From NCBI GenBank assembly GCA_030549775.1, contig CM060177.1, forward strand, positions 94,360,236 to 94,424,235: 64,000 nucleotides of DNA. Reading direction: 5' to 3'. Origin of the DNA: Tamarix chinensis (Eukaryota > Streptophyta > Magnoliopsida > Caryophyllales > Tamaricaceae). The notes below the pieces were generated by a model, which saw only the letters and a program-made list of their open reading frames with translations, was not told where the DNA came from and did not search any database. The position numbers were made by a program, and so were the translations under genes. This document shows positions 11,461-23,579 of this stretch, one piece after another. The stretch's first letter is position 1. Every line of letters begins with the position of its first letter.

Positions 11461-12009
11461 TGTGTTTGGATTTTTAATTAATTTTGATAATATTTAATGT
11501 ATAGGGGTAGTTTGATAATTTTATATTTAATAAATATTTTTTTATAAAAAACATTATTTAATTTATCAAATATTAATATGGTATTTGTGATATTATTTTT
11601 AGGTTATTTTTTTATTAACAGAGCTTAATCATTTTTAGAAAATTATTGGTAAAGTTGTCTTTGCTAGAAATTAGGCAACCTTTATACTCCACTAAAATGT
11701 TTGGATTTTTGATGTTAGCACATTAGGGTTTTGAAATGTAATTTGTGTTAGACATGACTTCTTATAAATATTTAAGTGAATATTAATGTTATCTAGGAAA
11801 ATCAAAAAAGAAAGTATGTTATTCTGTATAAAATCCTGTGTGTGCGAAAGTGTGATTAAAATAGGTGTAATGTTGGGAAGTGATATTGTATGTTATGTGC
11901 ATGTAAAAATGTCAGGTTAATAATGTTTAGACACACTTGTAGAAAAATTATTACTACCATGTGTCCTAGAGGCAATTTGGTTATTTAAGCATACTATGAT
12001 ATTTAACCC

Positions 12010-12680
12010 TAGCTAGGATGCGTAATGTGTTATAAAAATTGCTAAGAATGGAGATGGGGTTTGTGGTCTCAAAAAGATATGTTTCAGCATGATTATCAAT
12101 ATTATATGGTCTAGGAATATTTTGGTAATTTTACATGTAAAATGGTGATTGTTCTAATAAACATGTATGATAAGTATTATTAGATGCTAAGTATGAAAAT
12201 AGGGGTTTGTTGTCTTAGTAACCAATGTTTTAGCATGATTATCAATAATTTTAGGGTCTATGAGTATTCTAGTAATTTTGAATGTACTATAATGATTAGT
12301 CAAATAAACATGCATCATGAGTAATATTTGATGACAGGTATGAGAATAGAGGTTTTGCTATTTTAGAACCACATGCTCCAGCATGATTATGAATATATTA
12401 GGATCTAAGAGTATTTTGGTAATTAGGAGTGTACCATGATGAAGATTCTAATAAGCATGCATGATATGTGCTATTCATTTATTAAGCATGAGCATAGGGG
12501 TTTTGCTGTATCAGATATGCATGTTTCAACATGATTAATATTATTGTATGATATACGGGTATTTTGGGCATGCCATGATAATTATTCTCATAAACATGTA
12601 GGATGTGCATTATTTGTTGACTGAGCATGAGAATAAGTGTTTTGATGCTCTAGAAGCGCATGTTAGAGTTTTATGTGCAG
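12010..12680. repeat. Degenerate ~148-bp tandem repeat inside the solo LTR
   Basis: The anchor motif GTTTCAGCATGATTATCAAT and variants start at 12081, 12227, 12375 and 12523, spacing 146, 148 and 148 bp. Each is followed by (A/G)TATTTTGGTAATT and AATAAACATGCATGAT-like words. Confidence 0.75.
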
Positions 12681-14287
12681 AATGGTATATAGGGGCAAGT
12701 TGGTCATTTGGTGTGTTAAGTAACTTAATTACATGATCAATAATTTAATTATGGTGTTTTATCCTTTTTATGGCAAGTTGATAAAATAGAATGGAATTTT
12801 TAATGAGAATAGATGGTAACGTGGTAGCTTTAGCTTCAAAGGTATTCTGGTTATTTTGACCTAATGTACCCAAGTGTGAGTAGTTGAACCTATGATGACC
12901 TTAGTATACTTCTAATATTGACATTGATAATGATCTTGATTTTTCCTATCTCATAATGTTGGAAACGAATAAAAATGGTTAAGTATGAAGACTTGAATAT
13001 ATGTGATTAATGTGCATTTTTTGTGGTCACTCTTATAAAATACTAATACTTAAAGTAAAATACCTTGAGATTGGGTATGATAGCTCTTTAGGGGTCTCTA
13101 CGCTATAGAATTGGTTTAGCCCATGATTATTTATGGATTTTGCTGGTGTGCCTTAATGTCCCAACTAGGTCCTATATCTTACTCTATTTAGCTCTACAGA
13201 TCTAAGTAAAGGGTATGCATACTTATGGATTAGGTGTTCTTATTGGTAGGGTAATATTTACCTTCATGTACCAATGTGACCAGGATACCTTTGCTTTCCT
13301 AAGTTGATAGTAGGTAGGATACTATGCTGCCCTTATGCACTAGTATGATCGGGGTACCTTAGTGTCTCTAGGTTCTTTATTCTCCCCTCGCGTAAATAAA
13401 AATGCCAATGTTTGATAATTGAATGGAAATAATTATTGGGATAATTCAGTAGTAGCATTTGTGCCTACTTGTGATTTGGTAGCAACCTTTGTGCCTACCC
13501 GTGATGATGTGTGTGTATTGGTTGTATTGATGGGACTATCTGTGTATGGAGAAGTTGTGGGTTGGTTATGAAAATTATGCCTATTATTATAACTTGAGAA
13601 TGGTGTGGCTTTCTAATTATATTACAAAGAGCATCGCTTGGATGTTCCATCAGTAAGTTTCAGTTATTTTTAGATGAATGAGCATTGGCGGTATATGGTT
13701 TGGATGTTGAGTGGTTATATGAATAATTATCACATTTAAATTAATATATGCATACTTAAATGTTCATGTATTATTATGATGCATTCATGTATTCCATAGG
13801 CCTTGCATATTAGTCTTACATAATGGGTTACTCAGTACCATTATACCAAATGGTTCCTTTCTTGGGCCCCTACTTATTTAATGGATAATGACCTTTGCTA
13901 GTTAGTTCGCAAGCTCTATTTAAGGCCATCCTTCAGGTTAAAAGTGTAGGGTTATTTGGGGTTTTGGCCGGTAACTTGAACCGGAAGTTTTTGTATTTCT
14001 TATCGTCTTTTTATATTTTTCTTTCACTGATATTTTTGTAAACATAGTTAGTGGGTTTTATTTAAAAGGTTAATTAATCTCCTTAACTATTTCATTACTC
14101 TAATTTATAATTGTATTCTTACATTTAATTGAAGTAATATTTTAGCCTTAGCACTTAGTAATGAAATGGTAGAGGAAACCGATCTGGTACTAAATGTGGC
14201 GCTAGAACCTTAAAATTTACTGTCCTAGCTTCCACATGTAACTTTTAAAAATAAAAATTTTTAATAGTAAATTTTGGGGATGTTACA

Positions 14288-14935
14288 CCTTACCTCTTCA
14301 ACACTCTTCCCCACTTTATTTCATTTCAGGTGCATACTTTCTCTCTACTCTTCTCCTTTCTCAATTGATTAGTTCCCCCATTTTTTTTTGAATTTTTACT
14401 TACCAAACCCATATCCCAACTTTCCTCTATTTCTTCCTTAATTTCACCATTTTTTCTTATGTTTTCTAACTTTTCCTATCCTTATTGCCAACCACTAGTG
14501 TAGCCACCTCATGTTTCCATGTCCGACCACCATCTAAACATCACACAAATCACCTCTTGCTCCGACACAACCTCACTCCACCCACCACCCTAAGAGTGAA
14601 CCCCAGGTGCAACCTCCACCTAGTTGTGTTAGCCTCCAACACAACTCCACCACCTCAATATCCACCCTTCACACTGCTACCACCCTTGGATGTGTGAATG
14701 TTTCACACAATAACACCCTTGGATGGTTGTTTTGGTATTATTGATGACCATTCCCTACCTTACCTTGCCCTTGCTAATCTTATTGCCTTCCTAATTGTCT
14801 TATTTTGTTGTTATGTGATTGTAAGGTGATAGTGATATGGATCATTATGCACCTATTCGAGAAAAAAAAAAGAATTTACAAAAGTTTCTATAGAAGGTTC
14901 ATCTCTTACATTTCAACTATTTCTATACCAACTAC
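14288..14935 (+). repeat. Continuation of the interrupted LTR; pyrimidine-rich
   Basis: The sequence after the CCTTA duplication is pyrimidine-rich like the segment before 10294, so it is presumably the other half of the target. The small frame at 14485-14697 is low-complexity Pro/Thr/His and is not credible as a gene. No clear 3' LTR end was found. Confidence 0.35.
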
Positions 14936-14959
14936 TAACATATGGAGAAAGGAAAATTT

Positions 14960-17640
14960 AAAAGGGAGATGAAGCTACAAAAATGTTTGAAGAATTGAAA
15001 GCCAAACTATACAATGCATCGATACTATCCTCACCTAACTTTGATAAATTATTTGAAGTTACATGTGATGCTAGTGGGGTAGGAATAAGAGATGTACTAT
15101 CACAAGAATAGAAGACCATTTCATTCGTTAATGAAAATAAAATGGGGATAAATTGAATCACTCCACATATGATAAATAATTCTATGTCAACATAAGAAGC
15201 TTAGAAACATGGAGTTATTACTTGCTTGTTCTTAAAGATTGATATTTGCATGGAAAAAAAATAAAGTGATTCTTAGGCATGTAAAATGGGTTAGTTTCTT
15301 GCAATCTTCATGGTTTCTATTAAATATTTTAGTAGTAAAGAAAATGCGGCATTCGATGCATTATCTAGAAGATCTATGTTACTTGTCATGACGGATGCTA
15401 AATTGTTAGGTTTTGAAATACTTAAAGATTTGTATTCAAAAGAAGAGGATTTTATGGAAAATTTTAAAACTTGTAAAAAAATAGTATTCATGGTAATTAT
15501 GTGCTTAAAGATGATTTTATTTTTAAGCTTAACCATTTATGTGCACCAAGATCTAGTGTAGGTTATTTACTTGTTAAAGAAGTGTATGAAGGAGGTATAG
15601 CAAGACATTTTGGTGTGCATAAGACTACAGAATTTCTACAAGAACATTTTTATTGGCCACACAAGATAAAATGAGTACAAGATATCATTGAAAGATGTGT
15701 AACTTATTAAAGAAGTATAGGTTTTTTCTACAAGGGTTTGTATACACATTTGCTTGTTCTTAATCAACTATTGGAAGGAGTTAGCATGTGTTTCATCCCA
15801 ATTTTACCAAGGATAAAAAGAGGGAAAGACTCTATAATGGTCATGGTTGATATATTCTAAAATATGAAACATCTCATCCTAGGCCATAAAATTGATGGTG
15901 CAACTCATGTAACCAATTTATATTTCAGAGAAGTAGTGAGACTGCATAGAGTTCCCAAGAGCATAGTTTCAGATTGAGTTATCTAGTTTTTGAGTTACTT
16001 TTATAAGACACTTTAGCATATGTTGGGTAAAAAGTTACTCTTTATTACTTCTTATCATCCTCAAATGGATGGTAAAGGCGAAGTCACAAATAGAAATCTT
16101 GGAACTTTGCTACGTGGATTGGTGATGCGGGAGTATCTTCATTTGATGATCACAATCTTGTCATTAAAATTTTCAAGTTTTATAGCCACAAAACTCTCAT
16201 TACTTAGATAAATTAATCATCCAATAAAGCCTAGCTATGCAAGCCTTGCCAACCCTTTTTTTTACCATCAGCAAAACACCCCAAACATAGGCCACCTTTA
16301 TCCACGTTTTTTCCTCTAATTTCCCACCCCTTATAACCCATTTTCATTTAATATTTTATCCCTAAAAATTAAACAAAGACACAACCCATTATGCACCCTT
16401 AAGAGCCACACAAAACAACCATAAGTCCATCTCAAGCTGTATGTCATGTTCTTTTTAGTACTTGGGAAGAACAATGTATATTTTAGGAAAGAACAAGGAA
16501 GGACAGAAGACATTCCTTACTCCTTTTGTTACTTACAAGATTAAAATGGTCCTTTTCTCTTCCCTTTTAAGTCATGTGGCTGCTATATGAGTTAGGCACA
16601 CGTTAAGTAAGCCATCATGTTTAAAAATATGCCCAACATCCTCCCCATGAGCAAAATTCATAGATGGAATACTGGGTAGATTTACTCCTTTATTTTAGCT
16701 TAAATCTTAAATCACATGTATTAGTTGACTAAGTTGTAACCTTTAATCTTGCACTTCTTCTATAAGTATCAAGGATAGAATGAACGAGAAATACATAATT
16801 TATTGGCTGTACTTTTCTCTCTAATATACTGAGAGCCCTTCCCTTCAAAACTCAAGTGAAAGAGTTTAAAGTTTTGAAAAATCTTCTAAGATTTATTCTA
16901 AGAGTCTACACCTTAGGTGGTTCTTGTAAGTATTGGTTCAAGGGGCTACCAAGAATCAATTTTATTCTCTCAAGGCTTTCCCCATTCTTCTCTTTGTTTT
17001 AGTTGTTCTAAGTTATCTTAGAACACCACCGCTTAACAAGACCCAATTTGGATCTCACATGTATCAATTAGTAAACAAGAATATAAGGGATTGGGATATA
17101 AAATTTTCACATGTTGAATTTGCATATAATTGAATCTCTTCATGTAAAACTCACGCAATTCCATTTTAGATAGTATATAGTGTTAATCCATATTTAAGAA
17201 TCAACATGGTACCTTTTAAGAAAGGAGATATAAAGAGTTATGAAGCTAAAGAGACGGTGGAATTCTTTAAAAATCTACATCAACAAATTAAGAGCAACAT
17301 TTAGAGATCCAATACAAGGTATCAAGCTCAAGTGAACAAACATTGAGTATAACAAGTGTTTTCTCTAGGTGATTTGGTATGGTTATATCTAAGAAAATAA
17401 ATATTTTCAAACTTAAAAAATAATAAACTAATGTCAAGAGACAATAAACCATTTAAAATCTTAGGAAAATTTGGAGATAATGATTATGAGTTGGAACTAC
17501 CTGATTCTTATGGAGGAGTTTCAAGAACCTTCAATGTTGGTGATTTTTCACATTACTATAGTGATTCTAACTTGAGGGAAGCTATCTTCAAAAAGGGGAG
17601 AATAATACAAAATCATCTAATGGCGATCAAGAATTTGAAT
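14960..17640 (+). pseudogene. Ty3/gypsy pol remnant: RNase H and integrase
   Basis: From 14970 the frame reads [20 protein letters not shown] and [20 protein letters not shown], the gypsy RT/RNase H junction. NAAFDALSRR at 15340-15370 closes RNase H. Integrase follows with EGGIARHFGVHKTTEFLQEH and HFYWP (15590-15660), then KRGKDSIMVMVD and GKKLLFITSYHPQMDGKGEV. It is interrupted at 16123-17066 by a solo LTR and resumes with NIRDWDIKFSHVEFAYN. The integrase C-terminal module is at 17430-17600 (NKPFKILGKFGDNDYELELP, RTFNVGDFSHYY). Stops and shifts are frequent and the second Cys of the HHCC zinc site appears lost. Gag and most of RT are absent, so this is an old 5'-truncated copy. Confidence 0.8.
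16123..17066 (+). mobile_element. Solo LTR, 944 bp, inside the gypsy integrase
   Basis: Integrase homology stops at 16122 and resumes at 17067. The intervening segment starts TGATGCGGG and ends CATGTATCA, and is flanked by ATTGG (16118-16122) and ATTAG (17067-17071), a one-mismatch 5-bp duplication. It includes CTTCTTCTATAAGTATCAAG near 16755-16775, a TATA-like promoter. The copia-like layout is inferred. The orientation is inferred from that promoter. Confidence 0.75.
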
Positions 17641-18518
17641 AATTATCATTCTTGGTAATGGAGCCAATAATTCTTAAAGGTCTTGAAAGTGTCCACAAAA
17701 CCTTAATACTTTCTTGAGTAATTCTTGCAGGGTTGTGATATGTTTCTGAGAATGATGTAAAAAATGAAGCTACTCTAAAATACAAGTGGAAAAAGACATG
17801 AAAAGACAATACAAGCCATTATGCCCATAGATGACAAAGAAAAAAGCTTCAACTCAATACCTAGTTATCATTTTATGTTATTAGGGTTCTTGTTAGCTTT
17901 GTAATTTTATATGTATAACTGGTTGTATTATATTCATTTTTTTCATTATATAATTTTTAATGGCATGTATACATGATTTTAGGGTTTGTTAGGTAAGTTG
18001 AGATTGTTAGCAACTAAGTTAGTTATGGCTAGTTGTTAGCAAAGAGTATCTTTGTGTGCTAATGTCCTTAGTAGTTATTATCCAGCCTAAGTTAGTTAGT
18101 AACATCCCTAATTATTTAGGATTAGTTATAACAAAATCTTACTTGTTACCTATGTACAGCCTACCGCGTATAAGCTTGTATCATATCATATTTTGAATTT
18201 CAATGAAAGTAAATACTTGGCTATATTCTTTGCTAGTGAGTGAATGTTCAATCATCTTTGTGAGATTTAATTTCTACTAATACAATTTACTTTGTGTACT
18301 TCTTATTGGGATCCTTTAAGTGTCATCTTGGTGAGGCATTTAAAGTTACATTTTTTTTCAAATTCTTCATCTTGTTTGACCATCTTCATCCTACACCTTC
18401 AATCTTTAAGTTTGAATCTTCAAACTTCATTTAATCAACCACATCTATACAGGGTAGAAGAAGGCGTGTTTAAGAGTTTTGGTAACTAAAAGAAAAGTGT
18501 AGCCTTCGGTAAGGATAC
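17641..18518. other. Post-gypsy flank, possibly 3' UTR/LTR remnant
   Basis: This follows the integrase end. The segment around 17880-18300 has LTR-like promoter and leader composition (TATATGTATAACTGG, CTACCGCGTATAAGCTTG), but no matching second LTR or TG..CA boundary could be fixed. Confidence 0.25.
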
Positions 18519-19450
18519 TAAGGGTGTTCAAATGGGTTGCCATGGTTTAATCCAACCCATGTAACACATGTGATCCATGGTCCAACTCCGAGTAGGTTAG
18601 AGTAAATGATTAATAATTTTTAACCTAACCCATCATAATCCACAGATTAGACGGGTTGGCCATGGGTCACCGTGGGTTAATAATAAATAAACAAACTTAT
18701 CACCACATCTATCTAGATATGGTAATTTGGTGGGGCAATTTGGGTCAGGTTATTTATATATCATTTTTTCTTTATGGAGTCAGTTGTGGGTTGGATCGGG
18801 TTATGTCATTTCATATTTAGATAATTTTGATTTATTTTATTGGTTGGATCAGTTTTAGGTCATTGTGGATCCATATTGTATTGGGTTAATTTATTAGGTT
18901 GGGTTAAGTTTGAGTGATTTTAGATTAACTTAATGGGTTGGTTTAGGTTTGGGTCGAGCTAGCTCACATTTAGGTGATTTCAAGATATGAAGAAGTCAGG
19001 TTGGATCACAATGGGCATTAACGATGTTAGATATTAGTGGGATAGACCTAGGTGGATTTAGGTCAAGGTAGGCCAAAGTTTGGTTGTACCTGGTCAGGCT
19101 GGGGCCGAGCGAAGTCACTTTAAGGTAGGATAGGGTCAGATGAGGTTGGGAGGATTCTATTGGGTCCAAGAAAGCTTGAAAAAAAAAAACGGTCTATCCA
19201 TGATCAAATTAAAATGGGGTTGTGATGGTTGTAATTTTGGTATAGTAGAGATAATATTCACAAATCCACGATAACCCATGAAAAATCATGGGCTAAGCCA
19301 TACGAACCCATCTTAGTTTGTAACCCATCATGGGTTAACCCATATGAGCTTTTGTAAAATATTAACATAACCCATATAACTCATAAACCTATTTTCACGG
19401 TTTGAGTTATATAATTCATGTCTAACCCAACCTAAAGATACACATCTCTA
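18519..19450. mobile_element. Probable hAT-like non-autonomous element, word-repeat interior
   Basis: It begins TAAGGGTGTTCAAATGGGTT and ends ...ATACACATCTCTA, whose inverse TAGAGATGTGTAT loosely matches the start. The interior consists of scattered GGGTTGG, CCATGGGTT and AACCCAT words on both strands, so it can fold on itself. No target duplication is preserved. Confidence 0.5.
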
Positions 19451-21530
19451 GATTAGGCTTTTGTTGAAATGTATGTGTTATGTTATCATGACATCATATC
19501 TTATTTGTGATCATGTTATAGATTGTCATATGTTCATTTTGCGTATTACTGTGATTTTATGAAAATCATATGATTTGTATGGTTTATGTTAAATATCATG
19601 CTTAGGTCATGATAATGTTGAAATTTCAAGCATGAAGTGATATTCTTATCATCTTGTTAAATATGTGGTGTAATGTTTTTCTTCATAAATTTGAGTATTT
19701 TATAAAAGTGTTATATTGAGGCTTGATTTGATGATTCAGGCTTACATGTGTTTTAGCCTTAGGGTTCTTGGTAGCCTTTGGAATTGATTTAATTTTAGTA
19801 AATTTATATATTTGGGTGTATCATATTATGTAGAAGGTTATATGTGACTTTTATGATGTTGGGTGAAAATCAAGATTTGGAGAGTTTCAATGTTAATCTG
19901 GGTTTTAGGGATTTTTGCTCAATTTTGGAGTTTTTGTGTAAAATGAGTATTCCATTATATTCATTGGGGTATTTACGTGAATTATGGTATATAATATGAT
20001 TTGTGTTGGTTAGGTGTGGTTCAAGTTATGATATATATAAGTTTTGAGGCATCTTGGTGAGATAGGTTTATAATGGTCATTATGGGTCAATTCTGGTAAA
20101 TGAAATCTAAGCAAGTGTTATTTGGGCCAAAATATGATAATTGTGATATGTGATTATTTTAGTTAATTATGTTTAGTACAAATATTAATATTATGTGAAA
20201 ATGACTTAAAAGATGATTAAAAACCCAAGGGTATCATCGATATTTTATGTACTGAATGTTGGATTTAAATTATGATATTATGATATGGTGTTTGTAATAA
20301 TATATTAAGATGATGTATTAAATTTGGTGATTTGGTGAGTATTATGGAAGAAGTTATGAGTTGAGGTTGAGTTAGGGCTTCGGTGGCATTATATTCTTTT
20401 CCCTCGTATAATATCACTTTTGTACTCGAAGTTTTACCTTATGAATTATATATATATTATTTTCATGTGGCCATAGGATGTTTAATTTTTTTTAACCTTA
20501 GTTCACTTCTAATTATTTTTAATGATAACGTAAGTTGGGATGAATTTAGAAATAATTGATATTGCATATAATTAATAAAAGGTAGTATCCCATGTAATAA
20601 GGTAAATGTGTGTTATGATGATAAGTAAATCAAGTAATTTATTGTTATGTGCTGAGCATTGAGACATTTATAATTAAAGTGGAATAACACACGAATTAGG
20701 ACCAAGTGCTTGAGTTTATTAAATTATATTGCCTGGTTCTGTCAGAACCAAAGGACCCTAATATACTCTGTATTAGTCCGATCCACCAACCTATGGAGTT
20801 TATATGCACTTAAGGATCGGAGGTTTACTAGTGGCCCAAACATGTTTTGTCTTGGATGTTAGAGTATTAGTGATGTTGACTATCTTTCTCCCATTTGTAG
20901 GAAAAAATGATAGAGTAAATATTATATATCAGTAAGCTTGACTATCACTCTCCCATCTATGGGGGAAAAGAGGAGAGTAGTGGTCGTATTACAAATAGTT
21001 CATTAATCTCATTGTGATTAAGTAAATGGAATTGTATGACCACCTAAGCATGAACTTTAATATTGTTGCATTCTTAGATCTTTCATATCATGAGCATATA
21101 TACATGTATATTATATATCTTGCCACATGAATTCTCTGTGTTATGCATGCCTTACTCAATTGATGTGTATGGTTACCTTACTCGATACTTTATACTGATC
21201 ATCCTCTTTATAGATGTTGCTTGTTCTTACAAGCATATACTACCCTATTTGTGGGTATATGTTTATTCAACGCTCTTGTTGTGATTGCTTACGACAAGTA
21301 TTAATAGATTAGCCATCGCGTCTGGTTATTCGAATATATGTCTGTCTCTAACTTTTATTCGTTTATTTTCTATTGTATTTATTCTCTTCTCTATTTATAT
21401 CGCAATCTTATATCAACTTAGCATCAAGTACTTTTCATACTCAATTTTTACGCACAAGTTACCTTTTAGTCTCACATCTAATATATATATTTTGTTAATT
21501 TTACTTCTAATAAAATAGTAGCAAATTTTA
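19451..21530 (-). repeat. Fragment of a large LTR of the TGTAACACCCC family
   Basis: CTTACTCGATACTTTATACTG and the following GATCATCCTCTTTATAGATG (21178-21216) match, in the same orientation, TTACCTTACTCAATATGTAG near 48450 and the inverse of the 63230-63290 block. The right end AATAGTAGCAAATTTTA near 21515-21530 is a decayed inverse of the LTR start. The left end is undefined. Two small frames at 21090-21518 are spurious. Confidence 0.5.
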
Positions 21531-21671
21531 TAATATTAAAACTATTTATTTTGGAAATTCACAAGCTCTGGTATATTCAATTCTAGAACAACTTATAAAA
21601 ATATTATGTGTAGAAATAGCGATGGGCTTATGGGGGATTGGAAATGGATTTGGAAAGTTGACGGCTGTGAT

Positions 21672-22196
21672 TAGGGCTATTTAAAAAATCCGAGATCCGA
21701 AAATCCGATTCGATATTTAAAAATCATATCCGATATTTCGGATATCCGATCCGATTTTAGTCCAAGAGGATATCCGACATTCGGATATCCGGTCTTTTTT
21801 TAGATTATCTGATATGAAAAAATATATGATATTTTGTTGATTATTTCAACAATACATCATATTATTGTATTTTTATAGTTTTAAGTTTTAAAATTTTATT
21901 TATTTTTATATTTTAAATATTTATAATAATATTTTAATACTTCTTTTAGATAAAATAAGATATTTATATGAATATAGATATGAATATTAATTGATATACG
22001 ATCTTTATTTTTAAAAATATTCTAGCAAAAGGTATTAAAATTGATAAAATAGTATTTTCATATGGATATTGGATATATTTGAATCCGGTCCATATCCTGT
22101 CAGTATTTTTCAGATATCCGCATCCCGAATATCCAGTCTAAAAAATACGAAGTGGATATCTGAATGGATACGGATATCCGGTTTTGCACACCCCTA
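21672..22196. mobile_element. hAT-type MITE, 525 bp, 8-bp TSD GCTGTGAT
   Basis: It begins TAGGGCTATTTAAAAAATCC and ends GTTTTGCACACCCCTA, degenerate inverted ends of the TAGGGGTGTGCAAAA type. It is flanked by a perfect GCTGTGAT duplication at 21664-21671 and 22197-22204, the 8-bp size typical of hAT. The interior holds many GGATATCCG words that pair with each other. It is inserted in the terminal repeat of the next element. Confidence 0.85.
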
Positions 22197-22199
22197 GCT

Positions 22200-22586
22200 G
22201 TGATGCACGGGGACGACAGTTACGTGTCGTCCCCCATCCCGGAAAGGTCCTCCGTCCCGAAAACTTCTCAAAACTTTTGTGGATTAAAATTTATATTAAA
22301 ATAATTTAATTAATATTTTTTATTAAAAATATATTATTTAATTAATTTTTTATTAAAAAAAATTATTAATAATTAAAATTAACTAATATAAGAATTAAGT
22401 TTAATTTTTTTTTATTTTTCTCTCTAAATTTTAATATATTTAATCTAATTTAAATATATATATAACGTTTCCTACCGTCCTCGTTTTCTAAATTTTTAAA
22501 AAATAACGTTTCCGCATTTCTTCCCGTTCCTATTTTTCTGTCCCCGTTTTTCCATTTCTATCCCCATCCCCGTCCCCGTGCATCAC
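22200..22586. mobile_element. Foldback/MITE element with 16-bp perfect TIRs
   Basis: GTGATGCACGGGGACG (22200-22215) is the exact inverse of CGTCCCCGTGCATCAC (22571-22586). Both ends are C/G-rich around an AT-rich core. The hAT MITE at 21672 landed inside its left terminus, so part of the original left end (CGGCTGTGAT) is at 21662-21671. The superfamily is uncertain because no duplication outside the ends was recognised. Confidence 0.7.
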
Positions 22587-22605
22587 TGGTCGACGGAACT
22601 CCAAT

Positions 22606-22854
22606 GCCCGTGCGGGCGTATCCCAGTTGGTTGGGGCATGGTTGTTGGCGTAGGAGGTCTCGGGTTCGAAATTTTCGAGGAACAAGCTGCAGTGTGAGAG
22701 TTTCAACCCTTCGTTTGTGGGGATGACTCATTGTGGGCGTCCTGAAGCCGGACCACCATGTGCTCAGCCGCTGGACTACCGTAATTTACTTCTTTCAGTG
22801 CTGTCGAGCCGGCTAGCGGAGGCTCTGGGGCGAAGGAATCGCCTTTTGGCGTAG
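22606..22854 (+). mobile_element. tRNA-derived SINE, 249 bp, 14-bp TSD
   Basis: It is flanked by the perfect duplication GACGGAACTCCAAT at 22592-22605 and 22855-22868. The 5' head contains an A-box-like TATCCCAGTTGGTTGGGGC (22618-22636) and a B-box-like GGGTTCGAAATTTT near 22663-22676, i.e. an RNA polymerase III promoter. It has no coding capacity; movement would depend on a LINE reverse transcriptase. Confidence 0.88.
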
Positions 22855-22868
22855 GACGGAACTCCAAT

Positions 22869-23480
22869 AACTCACCTTATGATTTGACTGCTTCGACGTA
22901 GCATAATTTCTTCTAAGGTATCCCTTTACAAAAACAAAATCATACATAATAACGACTGCCCTATCTGCTTGTCTGTTCCAGAACCCACTCTCATAGATTT
23001 CGGGATTGTGAGGCGTCACAAAGCGTCTAGGAAATCATTGAACACAAATGGGATGCCAAATTTCGGTGATGGAGGAAATTCATGTCTTAGATTAGACTGA
23101 ATTGCACGGACATAGTGATAAAAAATCGAAAAATAACATGTTCACAGAGCTATTGTCGGGGGGGGGGGGGGGTTCTATGAGGCTTAGGACATGATACAAG
23201 TTGAGAGAGAAAAATAGGGTTGTAGATAAGCTAGCTAGCTATGACTCTAATATGTTGTCTGACTTTTTGTTTTCGGATGTATGCTCTGCTTTTACTTTTT
23301 ATATTCTGAACGGGACTTCACTTCATAAGAACGGTTAACGATACTTCCTTATATATATATATATATAAATGTTTTTTTTTTTCATTTTAGTTATCTAAGA
23401 CCAATAGTTTAATATGACAATACTTAGCTTTTATAAAATTATTCAAAAATGTTATTATATTATTTAAAATACATATGTTT
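22869..23480. other. Unassigned DNA with a protein-like frame on the - strand
   Basis: The - strand near 22900-23019 reads MTPHNPEIYESGFWNRQADR then AVVIMYDFVFVKG, which looks protein-like but which I cannot assign to a family. The stretch also contains a run of about 15 G at 23158-23172 and (TA)n near 23351-23367. Confidence 0.25.
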
Positions 23481-23579
23481 TTTTCTTTGTACTCTTCCCC
23501 ATCTCCCAACGCTTGCTAGGGAGGACTCAATTTCTTTCCGTGTGCACATGTGCTTTTACCATTCTAAAATATATAATTT

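Larger units (their letters stand above)
10299..14287 (-). mobile_element. Large solo LTR, 3,989 bp, TSD CCTTA
   Basis: The segment runs from TGTAATATCCCG to GGGGATGTTACA and is flanked by CCTTA at 10294-10298 and 14288-14292. Read on the - strand it begins TGTAACATCCCCAAAATTTA and carries a GCGCCACATTTAGTACCAG block near 14190-14210. The equivalent GCCACACTTAGTACCA is near 55430 and 62840, so it belongs to the same family as those LTRs. There is no internal region, hence a solo LTR left by LTR-LTR recombination. A pyrimidine-rich stretch on + (10600-11430), seen as purine-rich on its own strand, gives spurious proline-rich frames. Confidence 0.85.

Noticed and set aside
21090..21518. Two hydrophobic frames suggestive of small membrane proteins
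   Set aside because: AT-rich LTR sequence gives Ile/Leu/Phe-rich translations by composition; no homologous domain.
22618..22676. Possible functional tRNA gene
   Set aside because: A and B boxes are present but no cloverleaf or acceptor stem forms; it is the head of a SINE with target duplications.
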